Positions 25,777-32,841 of a stretch of DNA of 37,688 bases are shown here, in pieces. Every line of letters begins with the position of its first letter. Position 1 is the stretch's first letter. Source of the stretch: Thioalkalivibrio sp. GTDB lineage: Bacteria; Pseudomonadota; Gammaproteobacteria; SpSt-1174. The position numbers and the translations under genes are program-made. The DNA is taken from contig DSBO01000048.1 of assembly GCA_011046015.1 (NCBI GenBank), forward strand, positions 1 through 37,688. Direction: 5' to 3'. A model generated the notes under the pieces. That model had not been told where the DNA came from. It saw only the letters and a list, made by a program, of their open reading frames with translations, and did not search any database.

Positions 25777-26136
25777 TCAGTCGGCCGGCTTGCGCTGGTA
25801 ACCAGCCTCTGCCAGGCGCTCGAGGTAGTTCTGCCAGTAGGCGTCGTGGTTCAGGCCGAGGTCGTAGAGGTAGTTCCAGTCGTAGATGCCGGTGTCGTGA
25901 CCGTCGGAGAACACGAACTTGACGGCATAGTTGCCGATCGGCTCGATCCCGGTGATGTTCACGTCTTCCTTGCCGGTCTGCAACACGTCCTGGCCCGGGC
26001 CGTGGCCGCGTACCTCCGCGGACGGTGAGTAGACGCGCAGGTATTCGGAGGGCAGCTTGAAGCGCGTGCCGTCTTCGTAGGCGAGTTCCAGGATGCGGGA
26101 CTTCTGGTGCAGGTGGATCTCGGTCGGGCGTGTCAT
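25777..26136 (-). CDS. DUF971 protein (gamma-butyrobetaine hydroxylase N-terminal-like domain)
   Basis: This 119-aa protein is made of the DUF971 domain alone: ITHLH-type start (TEIHLHQKSRILELAYEDG), LPSEYLRVYSPSAEVRGHG, and the end GIYDWNYLYDLG. The same domain is the N-terminal, metal-binding part of gamma-butyrobetaine hydroxylase, but the catalytic domain is missing, so hydroxylase activity should not be assumed. It is commonly found between hslVU and ubiE in this group, as here. The free-standing domain has no settled role; links to iron-sulfur protein biology have been suggested. Confidence 0.92.
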   Translation of the reverse strand: MTRPTEIHLHQKSRILELAYEDGTRFKLPSEYLRVYSPSAEVRGHGPGQDVLQTGKEDVNITGIEPIGNYAVKFVFSDGHDTGIYDWNYLYDLGLNHDAYWQNYLERLAEAGYQRKPAD

Positions 26137-26155
26137 GTCACTCTCCGCTGGGCGT

Positions 26156-26770
26156 TCAGGCGCGTTTCTCGAACCGGCAGTATACGAAAGCCTGCTCGAT
26201 GCCGGCAGGCGTGCTGTGCATTTCGCGCCGTGTTTCGATCAATGTGTAGTTCGGGCCGAGGATGGCGGCCAGGGTTTGTTCGTCGTACTGCCGCACGGGC
26301 AGGCCGCTGCATTTGTCTGGCCCGTCCGGGGCGAAGGCGGCGATGATGGCCTGGCCACCGACCTTGAGAAAGCGGCCCAGGCGCTCGAGATAGGCCTCGC
26401 GGTCGGCGTCTTCCATGAGGAAGTGGAACACGGCGCGATCGTGCCAGATGTCGTATTGTCTGGGTAGCTCGACCTCGGTGGCGTCGGCCGTAATCCAGTT
26501 GATGCGCTCGGCGCGTTCGCCCAGGCGGGCGCGGGCCTGGGCCAGCGCGGCCTCGGCGATGTCCACTACGGTCACGTCGACGAAGCCCGCCGCCACCAGG
26601 TCGTCCACCAGGCGCGAGGCGCCAGCCCCCATGTCGATGACCGCCGCGTTGGGGATGCCGGCGGCGGCGATCAGGTCCAGCGAGATGCCGGCGCGGGGCT
26701 GGAACCAGGCCAGCTCGTGGGCGGCCTTGCCGCGGTACACGTCTTCCCAGTGTGTCTTGCGGTCGCTCAT
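26156..26770 (-). CDS. Class I SAM-dependent methyltransferase (thiopurine-methyltransferase-like)
   Basis: This 204-aa protein starts at ATG 26770 (MSDRKTHWEDVYRGK); a TTG two codons upstream is less likely. The opening HWEDVYRGKAAHELAWFQ and SAM motif I VIDMGAGASRLVDDL (about residues 43-57) with IWHDRAVFHFL are typical of a proteobacterial methyltransferase group related to thiopurine and tellurite-resistance methyltransferases. The substrate is unknown. It lies between hslU (13 bases upstream) and the DUF971 gene (19 bases downstream), so it rides in a longer minus-strand operon; it is not part of the usual hslVU-DUF971-ubiE order. Confidence 0.87.
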   Translation of the reverse strand: MSDRKTHWEDVYRGKAAHELAWFQPRAGISLDLIAAAGIPNAAVIDMGAGASRLVDDLVAAGFVDVTVVDIAEAALAQARARLGERAERINWITADATEVELPRQYDIWHDRAVFHFLMEDADREAYLERLGRFLKVGGQAIIAAFAPDGPDKCSGLPVRQYDEQTLAAILGPNYTLIETRREMHSTPAGIEQAFVYCRFEKRA

Positions 26771-26783
26771 CGTCAACCCGTCC

Positions 26784-28115
26784 CTAGAGTATGTAGCGGC
26801 TCAGGTCCTCGTCCTGCACCAGCTCGCCGAGGTAGCGGTCCACGTAGGCCGCGTCCACGGTGACCGACTTCGCCCCGTCCGGCGCCTCGAAGGAGACGGT
26901 CTCGAGCAGGCGCTCCATCACCGTGTGCAGGCGGCGCGCGCCGATGTTCTCGGTACGGGCGTTGACCTCGAAGGCCACCTCGGCGATGCGTTTCACGCCG
27001 TCGGCGGTGAAGTCCACTGTCACGCCCTCGGTGCGCAGCAGCTCCCGGTACTGCTCGCTGAGGCTCGCGCTGGGCTCGGTGAGGATGCGCACGAAATCCT
27101 CGGCGGAGAGTGCGTCCAGTTCCACGCGGATGGGCAGGCGGCCCTGCAGCTCGGGGATCATGTCCGAGGGCTTGGACAGGTGAAACGCGCCGGAAGCGAT
27201 GAACAGGATGTGGTCGGTGCGCACCATGCCGTACTTGGTGTTGATGGTGCAGCCCTCGATCAGCGGCAGCAGGTCGCGTTGCACGCCCTCGCGCGAGACG
27301 TCCGCTCCGCCGGTCTCGCCGCGCTTGGCCACCTTGTCGATCTCGTCGATGAAGACGATGCCGTTCTGCTCGACCATGGCCAGCGCGCGCGCCTTGAGTT
27401 CCTCCTCGTTGATCATCTTGTACGCCTCCTCGTCCGTGAGGACCTTCATGGCGTCTTTGATCTTCATCTTGCGCGTCTGCTTGCGCCCGCCGCCCAGGTT
27501 CTGGAACAGGCCTTGCAACTGACTGGCCATCTCCTCCATCCCGGGCGGGGTCATGATCTCCACGCCCGCCGGCGAGGCGCTGACCTCGATCTCGATCTCG
27601 CGGTCGTCGAGCTCGCCCTCGCGCAGTTTCTTGCGGAATTTCTGGCGCGTGCCGGAGTCCTCGGTCGGCGCCGGCTCGTTGAGGAAGCCGGGGTTGCGCG
27701 GCTGCGGCAGCAGGGCGTCGAGGATGCGCTCCTCGGCGGCATCCTCGGCGCGGTGGCGCAGGCGGGAGGCCTCCTGCTCACGCATCTGCTTGATGGCCAC
27801 GTCCACCAGGTCGCGGATGATGGAGTCCACCTCGCGGCCGACGTAACCGACTTCGGTGAACTTGGTTGCCTCCACCTTGATGAACGGGGCGTTGGCCAGG
27901 CGCGCCAGGCGGCGGGCGATCTCGGTCTTGCCCACCCCGGTGGGGCCGATCATGAGGATGTTCTTGGGCGTGACTTCCTGGCGCAGCGCCTCGGGCAGCT
28001 GCTGCCGGCGCCAGCGGTTACGCAGGGCGATGGCGACGGCGCGCTTGGCGTCCTGCTGGCCGACGATGTGCTTGTCCAGTTCCTGGACGATTTCCCGCGG
28101 AGTCATCTCGGTCAT
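26784..28115 (-). CDS. hslU: ATP-dependent protease ATPase subunit HslU
   Basis: HslU is the hexameric AAA+ unfoldase that feeds proteins into the HslV peptidase. The 443-aa protein shows HIVGQQDAKRAVAIAL near the N-terminus, Walker A GPTGVGKT (57-64) and the GYVGREV pore-loop region. Next come the inserted I-domain (about 110-240, charged) and Walker B with IVFIDEIDK. The conserved C-terminal tail SRYIL docks into HslV. It starts 59 bases after hslV, separated by a small hairpin. Confidence 0.99.
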   Translation of the reverse strand: MTEMTPREIVQELDKHIVGQQDAKRAVAIALRNRWRRQQLPEALRQEVTPKNILMIGPTGVGKTEIARRLARLANAPFIKVEATKFTEVGYVGREVDSIIRDLVDVAIKQMREQEASRLRHRAEDAAEERILDALLPQPRNPGFLNEPAPTEDSGTRQKFRKKLREGELDDREIEIEVSASPAGVEIMTPPGMEEMASQLQGLFQNLGGGRKQTRKMKIKDAMKVLTDEEAYKMINEEELKARALAMVEQNGIVFIDEIDKVAKRGETGGADVSREGVQRDLLPLIEGCTINTKYGMVRTDHILFIASGAFHLSKPSDMIPELQGRLPIRVELDALSAEDFVRILTEPSASLSEQYRELLRTEGVTVDFTADGVKRIAEVAFEVNARTENIGARRLHTVMERLLETVSFEAPDGAKSVTVDAAYVDRYLGELVQDEDLSRYIL

Positions 28116-28147
28116 GGGATAGACGGTCTCTGTGTCGCTTGAAGAAG

Positions 28148-28175
28148 GGGTAACCCTGAGAGTTGCGGGTGACCC
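28148..28175. repeat. GGGTnACCC inverted repeat between hslV and hslU
   Basis: GGGTAACCC (28148-28156) and GGGTGACCC (28167-28175) are each self-complementary and begin 19 bases apart; together they can form a 9-position stem with one central mismatch and a 10-base loop. The second copy runs into the hslV stop. In the mRNA this could stabilise hslV or reduce read-through into hslU. There is no T-run. Confidence 0.45.
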
Positions 28176-28708
28176 TAGAGTTCTTCAATGGTCAGGTTGT
28201 GATTCGTGTAGATGCAGATGTCGGCCGCGATGTTCAGGCCCTTCTCCACGATCTCGCGGGCGGAGAGCTCGGTGTTCTCCAGCAGGGCGCGCGCGGCCGA
28301 CTGCGCGTAGGGGCCGCCGGAGCCGATGGCGATGAGGCTCTCCTCGGGTTCGATCACGTCGCCGTTGCCGGAGATGATGAGCGAGGCGGTGTCGTCGGCC
28401 ACGGCCAGCAGGGCCTCCAGGCGGCGCAGCATGCGGTCGGTGCGCCAGTCCTTGGCCAGTTCCACGGCGGCGCGGGTGAGGTTGCCCCCGTGCTCCTGCA
28501 GCTTGGCCTCGAAGCGCTCGAACAGGGTGAAGGCGTCGGCCGTGCCGCCGGCGAAGCCCGCGATCACACGGTCATCATACAGTCGCCGAACCTTGCGCGC
28601 GTTGCCCTTCATGATGGTGTTGCCCAGCGAGACCTGACCGTCGCCGCCGATCACGACCTTGCCGTTGCGGCGGACGGACAGGATGGTGGTGCCTCGGTAC
28701 TGTTCCAC
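28175..28708 (-). CDS. hslV: ATP-dependent protease peptidase subunit HslV
   Basis: HslV is the proteasome-like dodecameric peptidase. The start is set at GTG 28708 (MEQYRGTTILSVRR); codons further upstream in frame lie in the leader. A short propeptide is removed to expose the catalytic Thr of TTILSVRR. The 177-aa length and the segments GGDGQVSLGNTIMK, VIAGFAGGTADAFTLFERFE and AIGSGGPYA are characteristic. It pairs with hslU downstream; xerC lies upstream on the same strand with a 75-base gap that contains a promoter-like -10. Confidence 0.98.
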   Translation of the reverse strand: MEQYRGTTILSVRRNGKVVIGGDGQVSLGNTIMKGNARKVRRLYDDRVIAGFAGGTADAFTLFERFEAKLQEHGGNLTRAAVELAKDWRTDRMLRRLEALLAVADDTASLIISGNGDVIEPEESLIAIGSGGPYAQSAARALLENTELSAREIVEKGLNIAADICIYTNHNLTIEEL

Positions 28709-28738
28709 GCGGGGTCTCCGAAGATTCAGGGGTCGGAC

Positions 28739-28744
28739 ATTGTA
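28739..28744 (-). promoter_or_regulatory. Candidate -10 element for hslVU
   Basis: TACAAT (in TGTACAATG) on the minus strand lies 30 bases upstream of the hslV GTG and matches the sigma-70 -10 at five of six positions. No -35 is evident, and no heat-shock sigma-32 pattern (CTTGAAA with CCCCAT) was found, although hslVU is a heat-shock operon in E. coli. Confidence 0.35.
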
Positions 28745-28783
28745 CACCAGGGGCCGGCCGGCTTCCCCTCGGCGGGCGGCGGG

Positions 28784-29704
28784 TTATTCGCTGCCGCGCC
28801 GCTTGCGGGCCCGCGGGTGGGCCGCGTCGTAGACCTTCGCCAGGTGCTGGAAGTCCAGGTGGGTGTAGATCTGGGTGGTACCGATGTCGGCGTGGCCGAG
28901 CAGCTCCTGCACGGCGCGCAGGTCGCCCGAGGACTCGAGCAGGTGGCTGGCGAAGGAGTGGCGCAGCATGTGCGGGTGAACGCCGCGCTCCAGGCCCGCG
29001 GTGATGCCGTGTTCACGGAAGCGCTTTTGCACGGCGCGTGGCGAGAGGCGGCCGCCGCGCTGGGTGACGAACAGGGCCGGTTCGTCGGGCGCGGCCAGGC
29101 CTGGCCGCGCCCGCAACCAGTCGGTCAGGGCGCGCAGGGCGTGACGCCCCACGGGCAGGTCGCGTTGCTTGCTGCCCTTGCCGGTCACGCGCAGCAGGGC
29201 ATCACTGCGGTCCACGTCGTCCAGGTTCAGCCCCACCAGTTCGGCCAGGCGCAGGCCGGAGGAATACATCAGCTCCAGCATGGCGGCGTCCCGCAACGCC
29301 AGCGGGTCGTCGCCCGCGGGCTGCAGCAGCCGGTTCATCTCGTCCACGTCCAGGGCCTTGGGCAGCCGGCGGGGCGATTTCGGGGCGGGGATGTCGAGCG
29401 CGGGATTGGCCGTGGCCAGTCCCTCGCGCACCAGGTAGTGGTAGAAGCGGCGCACGGCCGAGAGCTGGCGCCTGAGGCTGCGCCCGCCGAGGCCCTGGCG
29501 GTGCAGCTCGGCGACGAAGCGGCGCAGGTGGTGGCCGGTGAGCCGTGTCCAGTCGCCGATGGCCTCGCGCTCGCACCAGGCGACCAGGCGATCGAGGTCG
29601 TGGGTGTAGCCCTTGAGGGTGTGTGGCGAGTAGCGCTTCTCTTCCCGCAGGTGGCGGATAAAGGCCTCGAGCGGGGCGTGCGAGGGGGTATTCACGGCAG
29701 GCAC
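28784..29704 (-). CDS. xerC: Site-specific tyrosine recombinase XerC
   Basis: XerC, with XerD, resolves chromosome dimers at dif. The 306-aa protein has the SAM-like N-terminal core-binding domain (residues 10-100) and a catalytic domain with the full set of residues: Arg152 (SSGLRLAELV), Lys176 (GKGSK), His245 and Arg248 (HMLRHSFASHLL), His271 (LGHADI) and nucleophile Tyr280 (IYTHLD). The dapF-DUF484-xerC order distinguishes it from xerD. It lies 11 bases after DUF484. Confidence 0.97.
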   Translation of the reverse strand: MPAVNTPSHAPLEAFIRHLREEKRYSPHTLKGYTHDLDRLVAWCEREAIGDWTRLTGHHLRRFVAELHRQGLGGRSLRRQLSAVRRFYHYLVREGLATANPALDIPAPKSPRRLPKALDVDEMNRLLQPAGDDPLALRDAAMLELMYSSGLRLAELVGLNLDDVDRSDALLRVTGKGSKQRDLPVGRHALRALTDWLRARPGLAAPDEPALFVTQRGGRLSPRAVQKRFREHGITAGLERGVHPHMLRHSFASHLLESSGDLRAVQELLGHADIGTTQIYTHLDFQHLAKVYDAAHPRARKRRGSE

Positions 29705-29715
29705 CGCACCGGGGC

Positions 29716-30417
29716 TCAGGCGCCCCGGCCGCCCTGCACGGCGGCGGAGACCAGCTCGCCAAGGTAGCCCAGGAACAGCGTACCCATGCCAGGATGAAAG
29801 CGTGCCTCCTCGCGGCTGCCCAGGCCGAGTACGCCGAGGCGCCCGGCATTGAACAGCGGCACGGCCACGGCCGAGGCGACCTCGTCGGCATGTTCGTCGA
29901 AGAGGAAGGCCAGCTGGTGCTTGTCCAGACGCCCGCAGGCTGGTCGCCTGGACTCGAACAGTTCCTCGAAGGCGGCCAGCCCGGCATGGTCGGGTGGGAC
30001 ATGGTGCGGCGAGTCGGCCGCTTCCTGCTCACTGACGAGTCGCACCACCACGTGGTCGGCCTTGAACTCCGAGCGCAGCAGCTCCTGGGTGGTGGCGAGC
30101 ACGCCGTCAAGGCCGTCGGCCTCCATCAGGGCCAGTGCCAGCCGGTGCAGGCGGCTGCTCAGGTGCTCGTTGTCGCGCGCCACCTGCACCAGATCCATGA
30201 GCTTGCGCTCGAGCTGGCGGTTCTTCTCGCGCAGCAGGCCCACTTGGCGCTCCACCAGCGATACCGCGCCACCACCCACCTGATGGGGCAGGTGCATGAG
30301 CGCCAGCAGTCCGGTGTGGCGGTCGAAAAAATCCGGGTGGGCCTTCAGGTAGTCTTCCACGGCCTCGTCGGAGAGGGTCGGTGCCGCGCTGTCTCGCTCG
30401 GTCTGGGTGGTGGTCAT
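29716..30417 (-). CDS. DUF484 family protein
   Basis: This 233-aa cytoplasmic protein has the DUF484 layout: an N-terminal YLKAHPDFFDRHTGLLALM motif, a coiled-coil helix (about residues 60-90, VERQVGLLREKNRQLERKL), and a GAF-like C-terminal domain (about 95-230, AVAVPLFNAGRLGVLGLGS). The family is consistently found between dapF and xerC, as here, but has no defined biochemical role. Its ATG overlaps the dapF stop by 4 bases. Confidence 0.94.
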   Translation of the reverse strand: MTTTQTERDSAAPTLSDEAVEDYLKAHPDFFDRHTGLLALMHLPHQVGGGAVSLVERQVGLLREKNRQLERKLMDLVQVARDNEHLSSRLHRLALALMEADGLDGVLATTQELLRSEFKADHVVVRLVSEQEAADSPHHVPPDHAGLAAFEELFESRRPACGRLDKHQLAFLFDEHADEVASAVAVPLFNAGRLGVLGLGSREEARFHPGMGTLFLGYLGELVSAAVQGGRGA

Positions 30418-31244
30418 AAATCGATGGTCCCCTCGAATACTCGTTCCGCCGGGCCGGTCATGAGCACCGGCGAGTCGTCCCCCGGCCAGCTTATCATAAG
30501 ACGCCCACCCGGCAGGTCCACGGCCACCAGCTCGTCGAGCAGTCCCTGGATGCGCCCGGCCACCACCGCCGCGCAGGCGCCAGTGCCGCAGGCCAGGGTC
30601 TCGCCCGCGCCGCGTTCGTAGACGCGCAGGCGGATGTGGTTGCGGTCCACCACCTGCATGAAACCGACGTTTACGTGATTCGGGAATCGCGGATGGGCCT
30701 CGATCGCGGGTCCGAGGCGCGCCACCGGTGCGGTCTGGACATTGTCTACGCGCAGCACGGCATGCGGGTTGCCCATGGAAACCGCGCCGATCTCCACGGT
30801 CTCGCCGTCCACGTCCAGCAGGTAGGCGGTGTTTACCACCCCGGCCTCGAAGGGGATGTCGGCCGGGTTCAGCCGCGGCGGGCCCATGTCCACGGTCACC
30901 TGACCGTCAGGCTGCACCTTGAGCAGAATACGCCCGCCGCTGGTGAGCACCGGGATCTCCGTCTTGTCGGTCAGTCCGCGGTCGCGCACGAAGCGCGCGA
31001 AGCAGCGCGCGCCATTGCCGCACTGTTCCACCTCGTTACCGTCGGCATTGAAAATACGGTAGCGGAAGTCGGCATCGGCCACCGGCGAGCGCTCCACCAG
31101 CAGCACCTGGTCGCAACCCACGCCGAGGCGCCGGTTGGCGAGAAAGCGCACGCGCTCTGGCGTCAGGTCGACGGCCTGGCTGATGGCATCGATCACGACG
31201 AAGTCGTTGCCAAGGCCGTGCATCTTGGTGAACTGGAGTTTCAT
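30414..31244 (-). CDS. dapF: Diaminopimelate epimerase
   Basis: DapF converts LL- to meso-diaminopimelate without a cofactor, for lysine and peptidoglycan. The start is ATG 31244 (MKLQFTKMHGLGNDFVVID); codons upstream lie in the AT-rich promoter region. The 276-aa protein has both catalytic cysteines, Cys75 in EQCGNGARC and Cys219 in ACGTGACAAV. The downstream order DUF484-xerC is the normal one. Its usual upstream neighbours lptM-lysA are missing and lie at 17.8-19.2 kb on the other strand. Confidence 0.98.
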   Translation of the reverse strand: MKLQFTKMHGLGNDFVVIDAISQAVDLTPERVRFLANRRLGVGCDQVLLVERSPVADADFRYRIFNADGNEVEQCGNGARCFARFVRDRGLTDKTEIPVLTSGGRILLKVQPDGQVTVDMGPPRLNPADIPFEAGVVNTAYLLDVDGETVEIGAVSMGNPHAVLRVDNVQTAPVARLGPAIEAHPRFPNHVNVGFMQVVDRNHIRLRVYERGAGETLACGTGACAAVVAGRIQGLLDELVAVDLPGGRLMISWPGDDSPVLMTGPAERVFEGTIDL

Positions 31245-31294
31245 ATGACTGCGGAGCATACCGCTAACCGCCCGATTTTCCACCTGTTTTTATT

Positions 31295-31359
31295 GTTATA
31301 GCCCTATCTAGGACGGGTATATCAAAGAATTGTGAAATAAGCCGGGTCTATGGTAAGGT
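31295..31359. promoter_or_regulatory. AT-rich divergent promoter region of dapF and tusA
   Basis: The 227-base gap 31245-31471 is the most AT-rich divergent control region here. For dapF (minus), TTGATA (31320-31325) and TATAAC (31295-31300) are spaced 19 bases. For tusA (plus), TTGTGA (31330-31335) and TAAGGT (31354-31359) are spaced 18 bases, the latter with an upstream TG. The matches are imperfect. The tusA leader would be about 105 bases and contains a 14-base palindrome AATAAAGCTTTATT (31409-31422). No RNA gene was recognised. Confidence 0.3.
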
Positions 31360-31471
31360 GCAGCCTCTTCGGGCCCGCACATGCGCTTGCAGCGCGGTTT
31401 AACCGAGAAATAAAGCTTTATTCAGACGACCCTGTCTCTCACTGCTGACTACATAACGAACGGGAGGTCCC

Positions 31472-31702
31472 ATGACTGACTTCGCTTCCGAACTCGACGC
31501 TCGCGGCCTGAACTGCCCGCTGCCGATCCTGCGCACCAAGAAGGCCATCGCCGAACTGAACTCCGGTGACGTGCTGAAGGTTGTCGCCACCGACCCGGGT
31601 GCCGTGAAGGACTTCGAAGCCTTCTGCAAGCAGACCGGTAACGAGCTGGTCGAACACAGCGAAGCCGGCGGCGAATTCACCTTCTTCATCAAGAAGGGCT
31701 AA
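31472..31702 (+). CDS. tusA: TusA-family sulfur carrier protein
   Basis: This 76-aa protein has the TusA fold and its single conserved active-site motif, LDARGLNCPLPILRTKKAI (residues 8-26), in which the Cys of CPLP carries a persulfide. In E. coli TusA relays sulfur for tRNA thiolation; in sulfur oxidisers TusA proteins also pass sulfur to the reverse Dsr or sHdr systems. Ribosome-binding site GGGAGG lies 6 bases before the ATG. Codon use is strongly optimised, unlike most neighbours, which suggests high expression. It stands alone between a divergent dapF and a strong terminator, so the sequence does not decide between the tRNA and sulfur-oxidation roles. Confidence 0.95.
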   Translation: MTDFASELDARGLNCPLPILRTKKAIAELNSGDVLKVVATDPGAVKDFEAFCKQTGNELVEHSEAGGEFTFFIKKG

Positions 31703-31716
31703 GCACCGCCAGCTTC

Positions 31717-31736
31717 GAACCGGAGACCTCCGGTTC
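31717..31736 (+). repeat. Hairpin just after tusA
   Basis: GAACCGGAG and CTCCGGTTC (9-base complementary arms, 31717-31725 and 31728-31736) form a tight stem directly ahead of the main terminator. In the mRNA it may protect the 3' end of the tusA message or add to termination. It is followed by a short A-run rather than a T-run, so it would act as a terminator only for the opposite strand. Confidence 0.6.
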
Positions 31737-31740
31737 CGAA

Positions 31741-31773
31741 AAAAGCCGACCGGGAGACCGGTCGGCTTTTTTT
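31741..31773 (+). terminator. Strong rho-independent terminator of tusA
   Basis: AAAAGCCGACCGG (31741-31753), loop GAGA, then CCGGTCGGCTTTT (31758-31770) and further T residues to 31773. The 13-bp perfect stem with flanking A- and T-runs can work in both directions. It lies about 40 bases after the tusA stop. Confidence 0.92.
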
Positions 31774-31889
31774 GTGGCATCCTGAATGGCACTGCGCCAC
31801 CGCTACCCTAGCGGGCTGCTTGTCGGGGCCTGCGACGCGTTATCGCGCAGAAAGTCAGTTGCAGTCGATAACACCCTGAGGAGAGATCG

Positions 31890-32429
31890 ATGAAAAAGTG
31901 GGCGATGTATTTGCTGTTGGCGGCACTGCCTGCCGCCAGTTCAGCGGCAGATATCTACCTGACCCTGGGTGCTGGTGCAAGCGAGTTTCGTGATGCAGGG
32001 GACATGGCGCCTGGCGCCAATGTCGACGATGAGTCGACGGCCCTGATGATCGGGGTGGGGGGCGATGTTGGAAAAGGACTGATGGTGGAAGGCGGCTACC
32101 TGAGTCTCGGTAAGGCAGAGGAAAGTGCCACCAACCTGGAATTCAAGGCACGAGCCGTCACTGCGACGGCATTGCCCTACCTGCAGGCAGGTGATGCCAG
32201 GGCCTTCGTGCGCGTTGGCGCCGCCTATTGGCAGGCTGGCAACGACTTGGTGAAGGATAGAAATGGCTGGGCACCGGTCGGGGGACTCGGCATCGAATAC
32301 ATGATATCTGAGGCGACATACCGCTGGTCGGTGCGCGCGGAGTGGATGCGTATCCTGGATATAGGCACGGATCATATCGGCAAGACAGATGTAGACGCCG
32401 CCATGTTGGGTCTAGTGTTACGCCATTAA
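31890..32429 (+). CDS. Predicted outer-membrane beta-barrel protein
   Basis: This 179-aa protein has a cleavable Sec signal (MKKW start, Leu-rich core, cleavage after SSAA near residue 20) and alternating hydrophobic/polar strands ending in an aromatic-poor but strand-like C-terminus (AAMLGLVLRH). Gly-rich turns (LTLGAGASEF, MIGVGGDVGKGLMVEGGYLSLG, GWAPVGGLGIEYMI) suggest an eight-stranded OmpA/OmpW-like barrel; it is not a clear member of either family. The ribosome-binding site GAGGAGAG precedes the ATG. Base composition is lower in GC than its neighbours and codon choice is less biased, so recent acquisition is possible. Function unknown. Confidence 0.75.
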   Translation: MKKWAMYLLLAALPAASSAADIYLTLGAGASEFRDAGDMAPGANVDDESTALMIGVGGDVGKGLMVEGGYLSLGKAEESATNLEFKARAVTATALPYLQAGDARAFVRVGAAYWQAGNDLVKDRNGWAPVGGLGIEYMISEATYRWSVRAEWMRILDIGTDHIGKTDVDAAMLGLVLRH

Positions 32430-32754
32430 AGATCAATCAAGTCGACACATGTCCTCGACGAGGCATATCCTCTTCATCACATCCGATCCACACGATGATA
32501 GACGCGTTCAATGGGCTGAGTTGGCTGTTGTCGTGCAGATATGATGGTCGATCAACGGAGCGGTCTAGCTATCACCTCCTTCCATATGTCGCTCGTCAGG
32601 GTTGACATGTATACGGCATTGAATCGCCACCCGCCCGGTTGAAAGTTTGACTGAAATTTGCCTGCCGCCGAGAAAGCGGGGTTTACCCGGAAAACAAGAC
32701 ACGGGGTCAGGCCTTTCATCTTGCCTCAACGGGCATACGTACTAACCTCTCCCC
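32430..32754. other. Gene-poor, AT-richer stretch upstream of the RAYT remnant
   Basis: No coding region can be supported in these 325 bases; stop codons are frequent and base composition is lower in GC than elsewhere. From about 32690 the text GACACGGGGTCAGGCCTTTC followed by ATCTTGCC resembles the leader commonly found ahead of REP-associated transposase genes. Small hairpins occur at CCGCCGAGAAAGCGG and GGGTTTACCC near 32666-32690. The region reads as decayed mobile-element flank. Confidence 0.5.
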
Positions 32755-32841
32755 ATGGCGAGGCCGTTGCGGATTGAGTTTCGTGGTGCCCTTTACCATC
32801 TCATCTCACGAGGGGAAGCTTACGTCCTGAGCGTTGCCTAG
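32755..32841 (+). pseudogene. 5' remnant of a REP-associated tyrosine transposase (RAYT)
   Basis: The 28-codon frame from ATG 32755 reads MARPLRIEFRGALYHLISRG and then diverges and stops at 32841. The first 20 residues are the characteristic N-terminus of the RAYT/TnpA-REP family (Y1 HUH transposases related to IS200). The rest, including the HUH motif and catalytic tyrosine, is missing, so this is a dead fragment. Its leader also resembles those of RAYT genes. The stop overlaps the convergent stop of the small membrane protein in CTAG. Confidence 0.75.

Noticed and set aside
25777..26136. Gamma-butyrobetaine hydroxylase
   Set aside because: Only the N-terminal DUF971 domain is present; the dioxygenase domain is absent.
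31245..31471. Riboswitch or tRNA in the tusA leader
   Set aside because: Only a short AT palindrome and weak hairpins are visible; no tRNA cloverleaf or known riboswitch core was recognised.
32570..32581. TATCACCTCCTT, resembling the 3' end of 16S rRNA, or on the minus strand a strong ribosome-binding site
   Set aside because: The bases upstream do not match 16S rRNA, and on the minus strand no start codon with a usable frame follows at the right distance.
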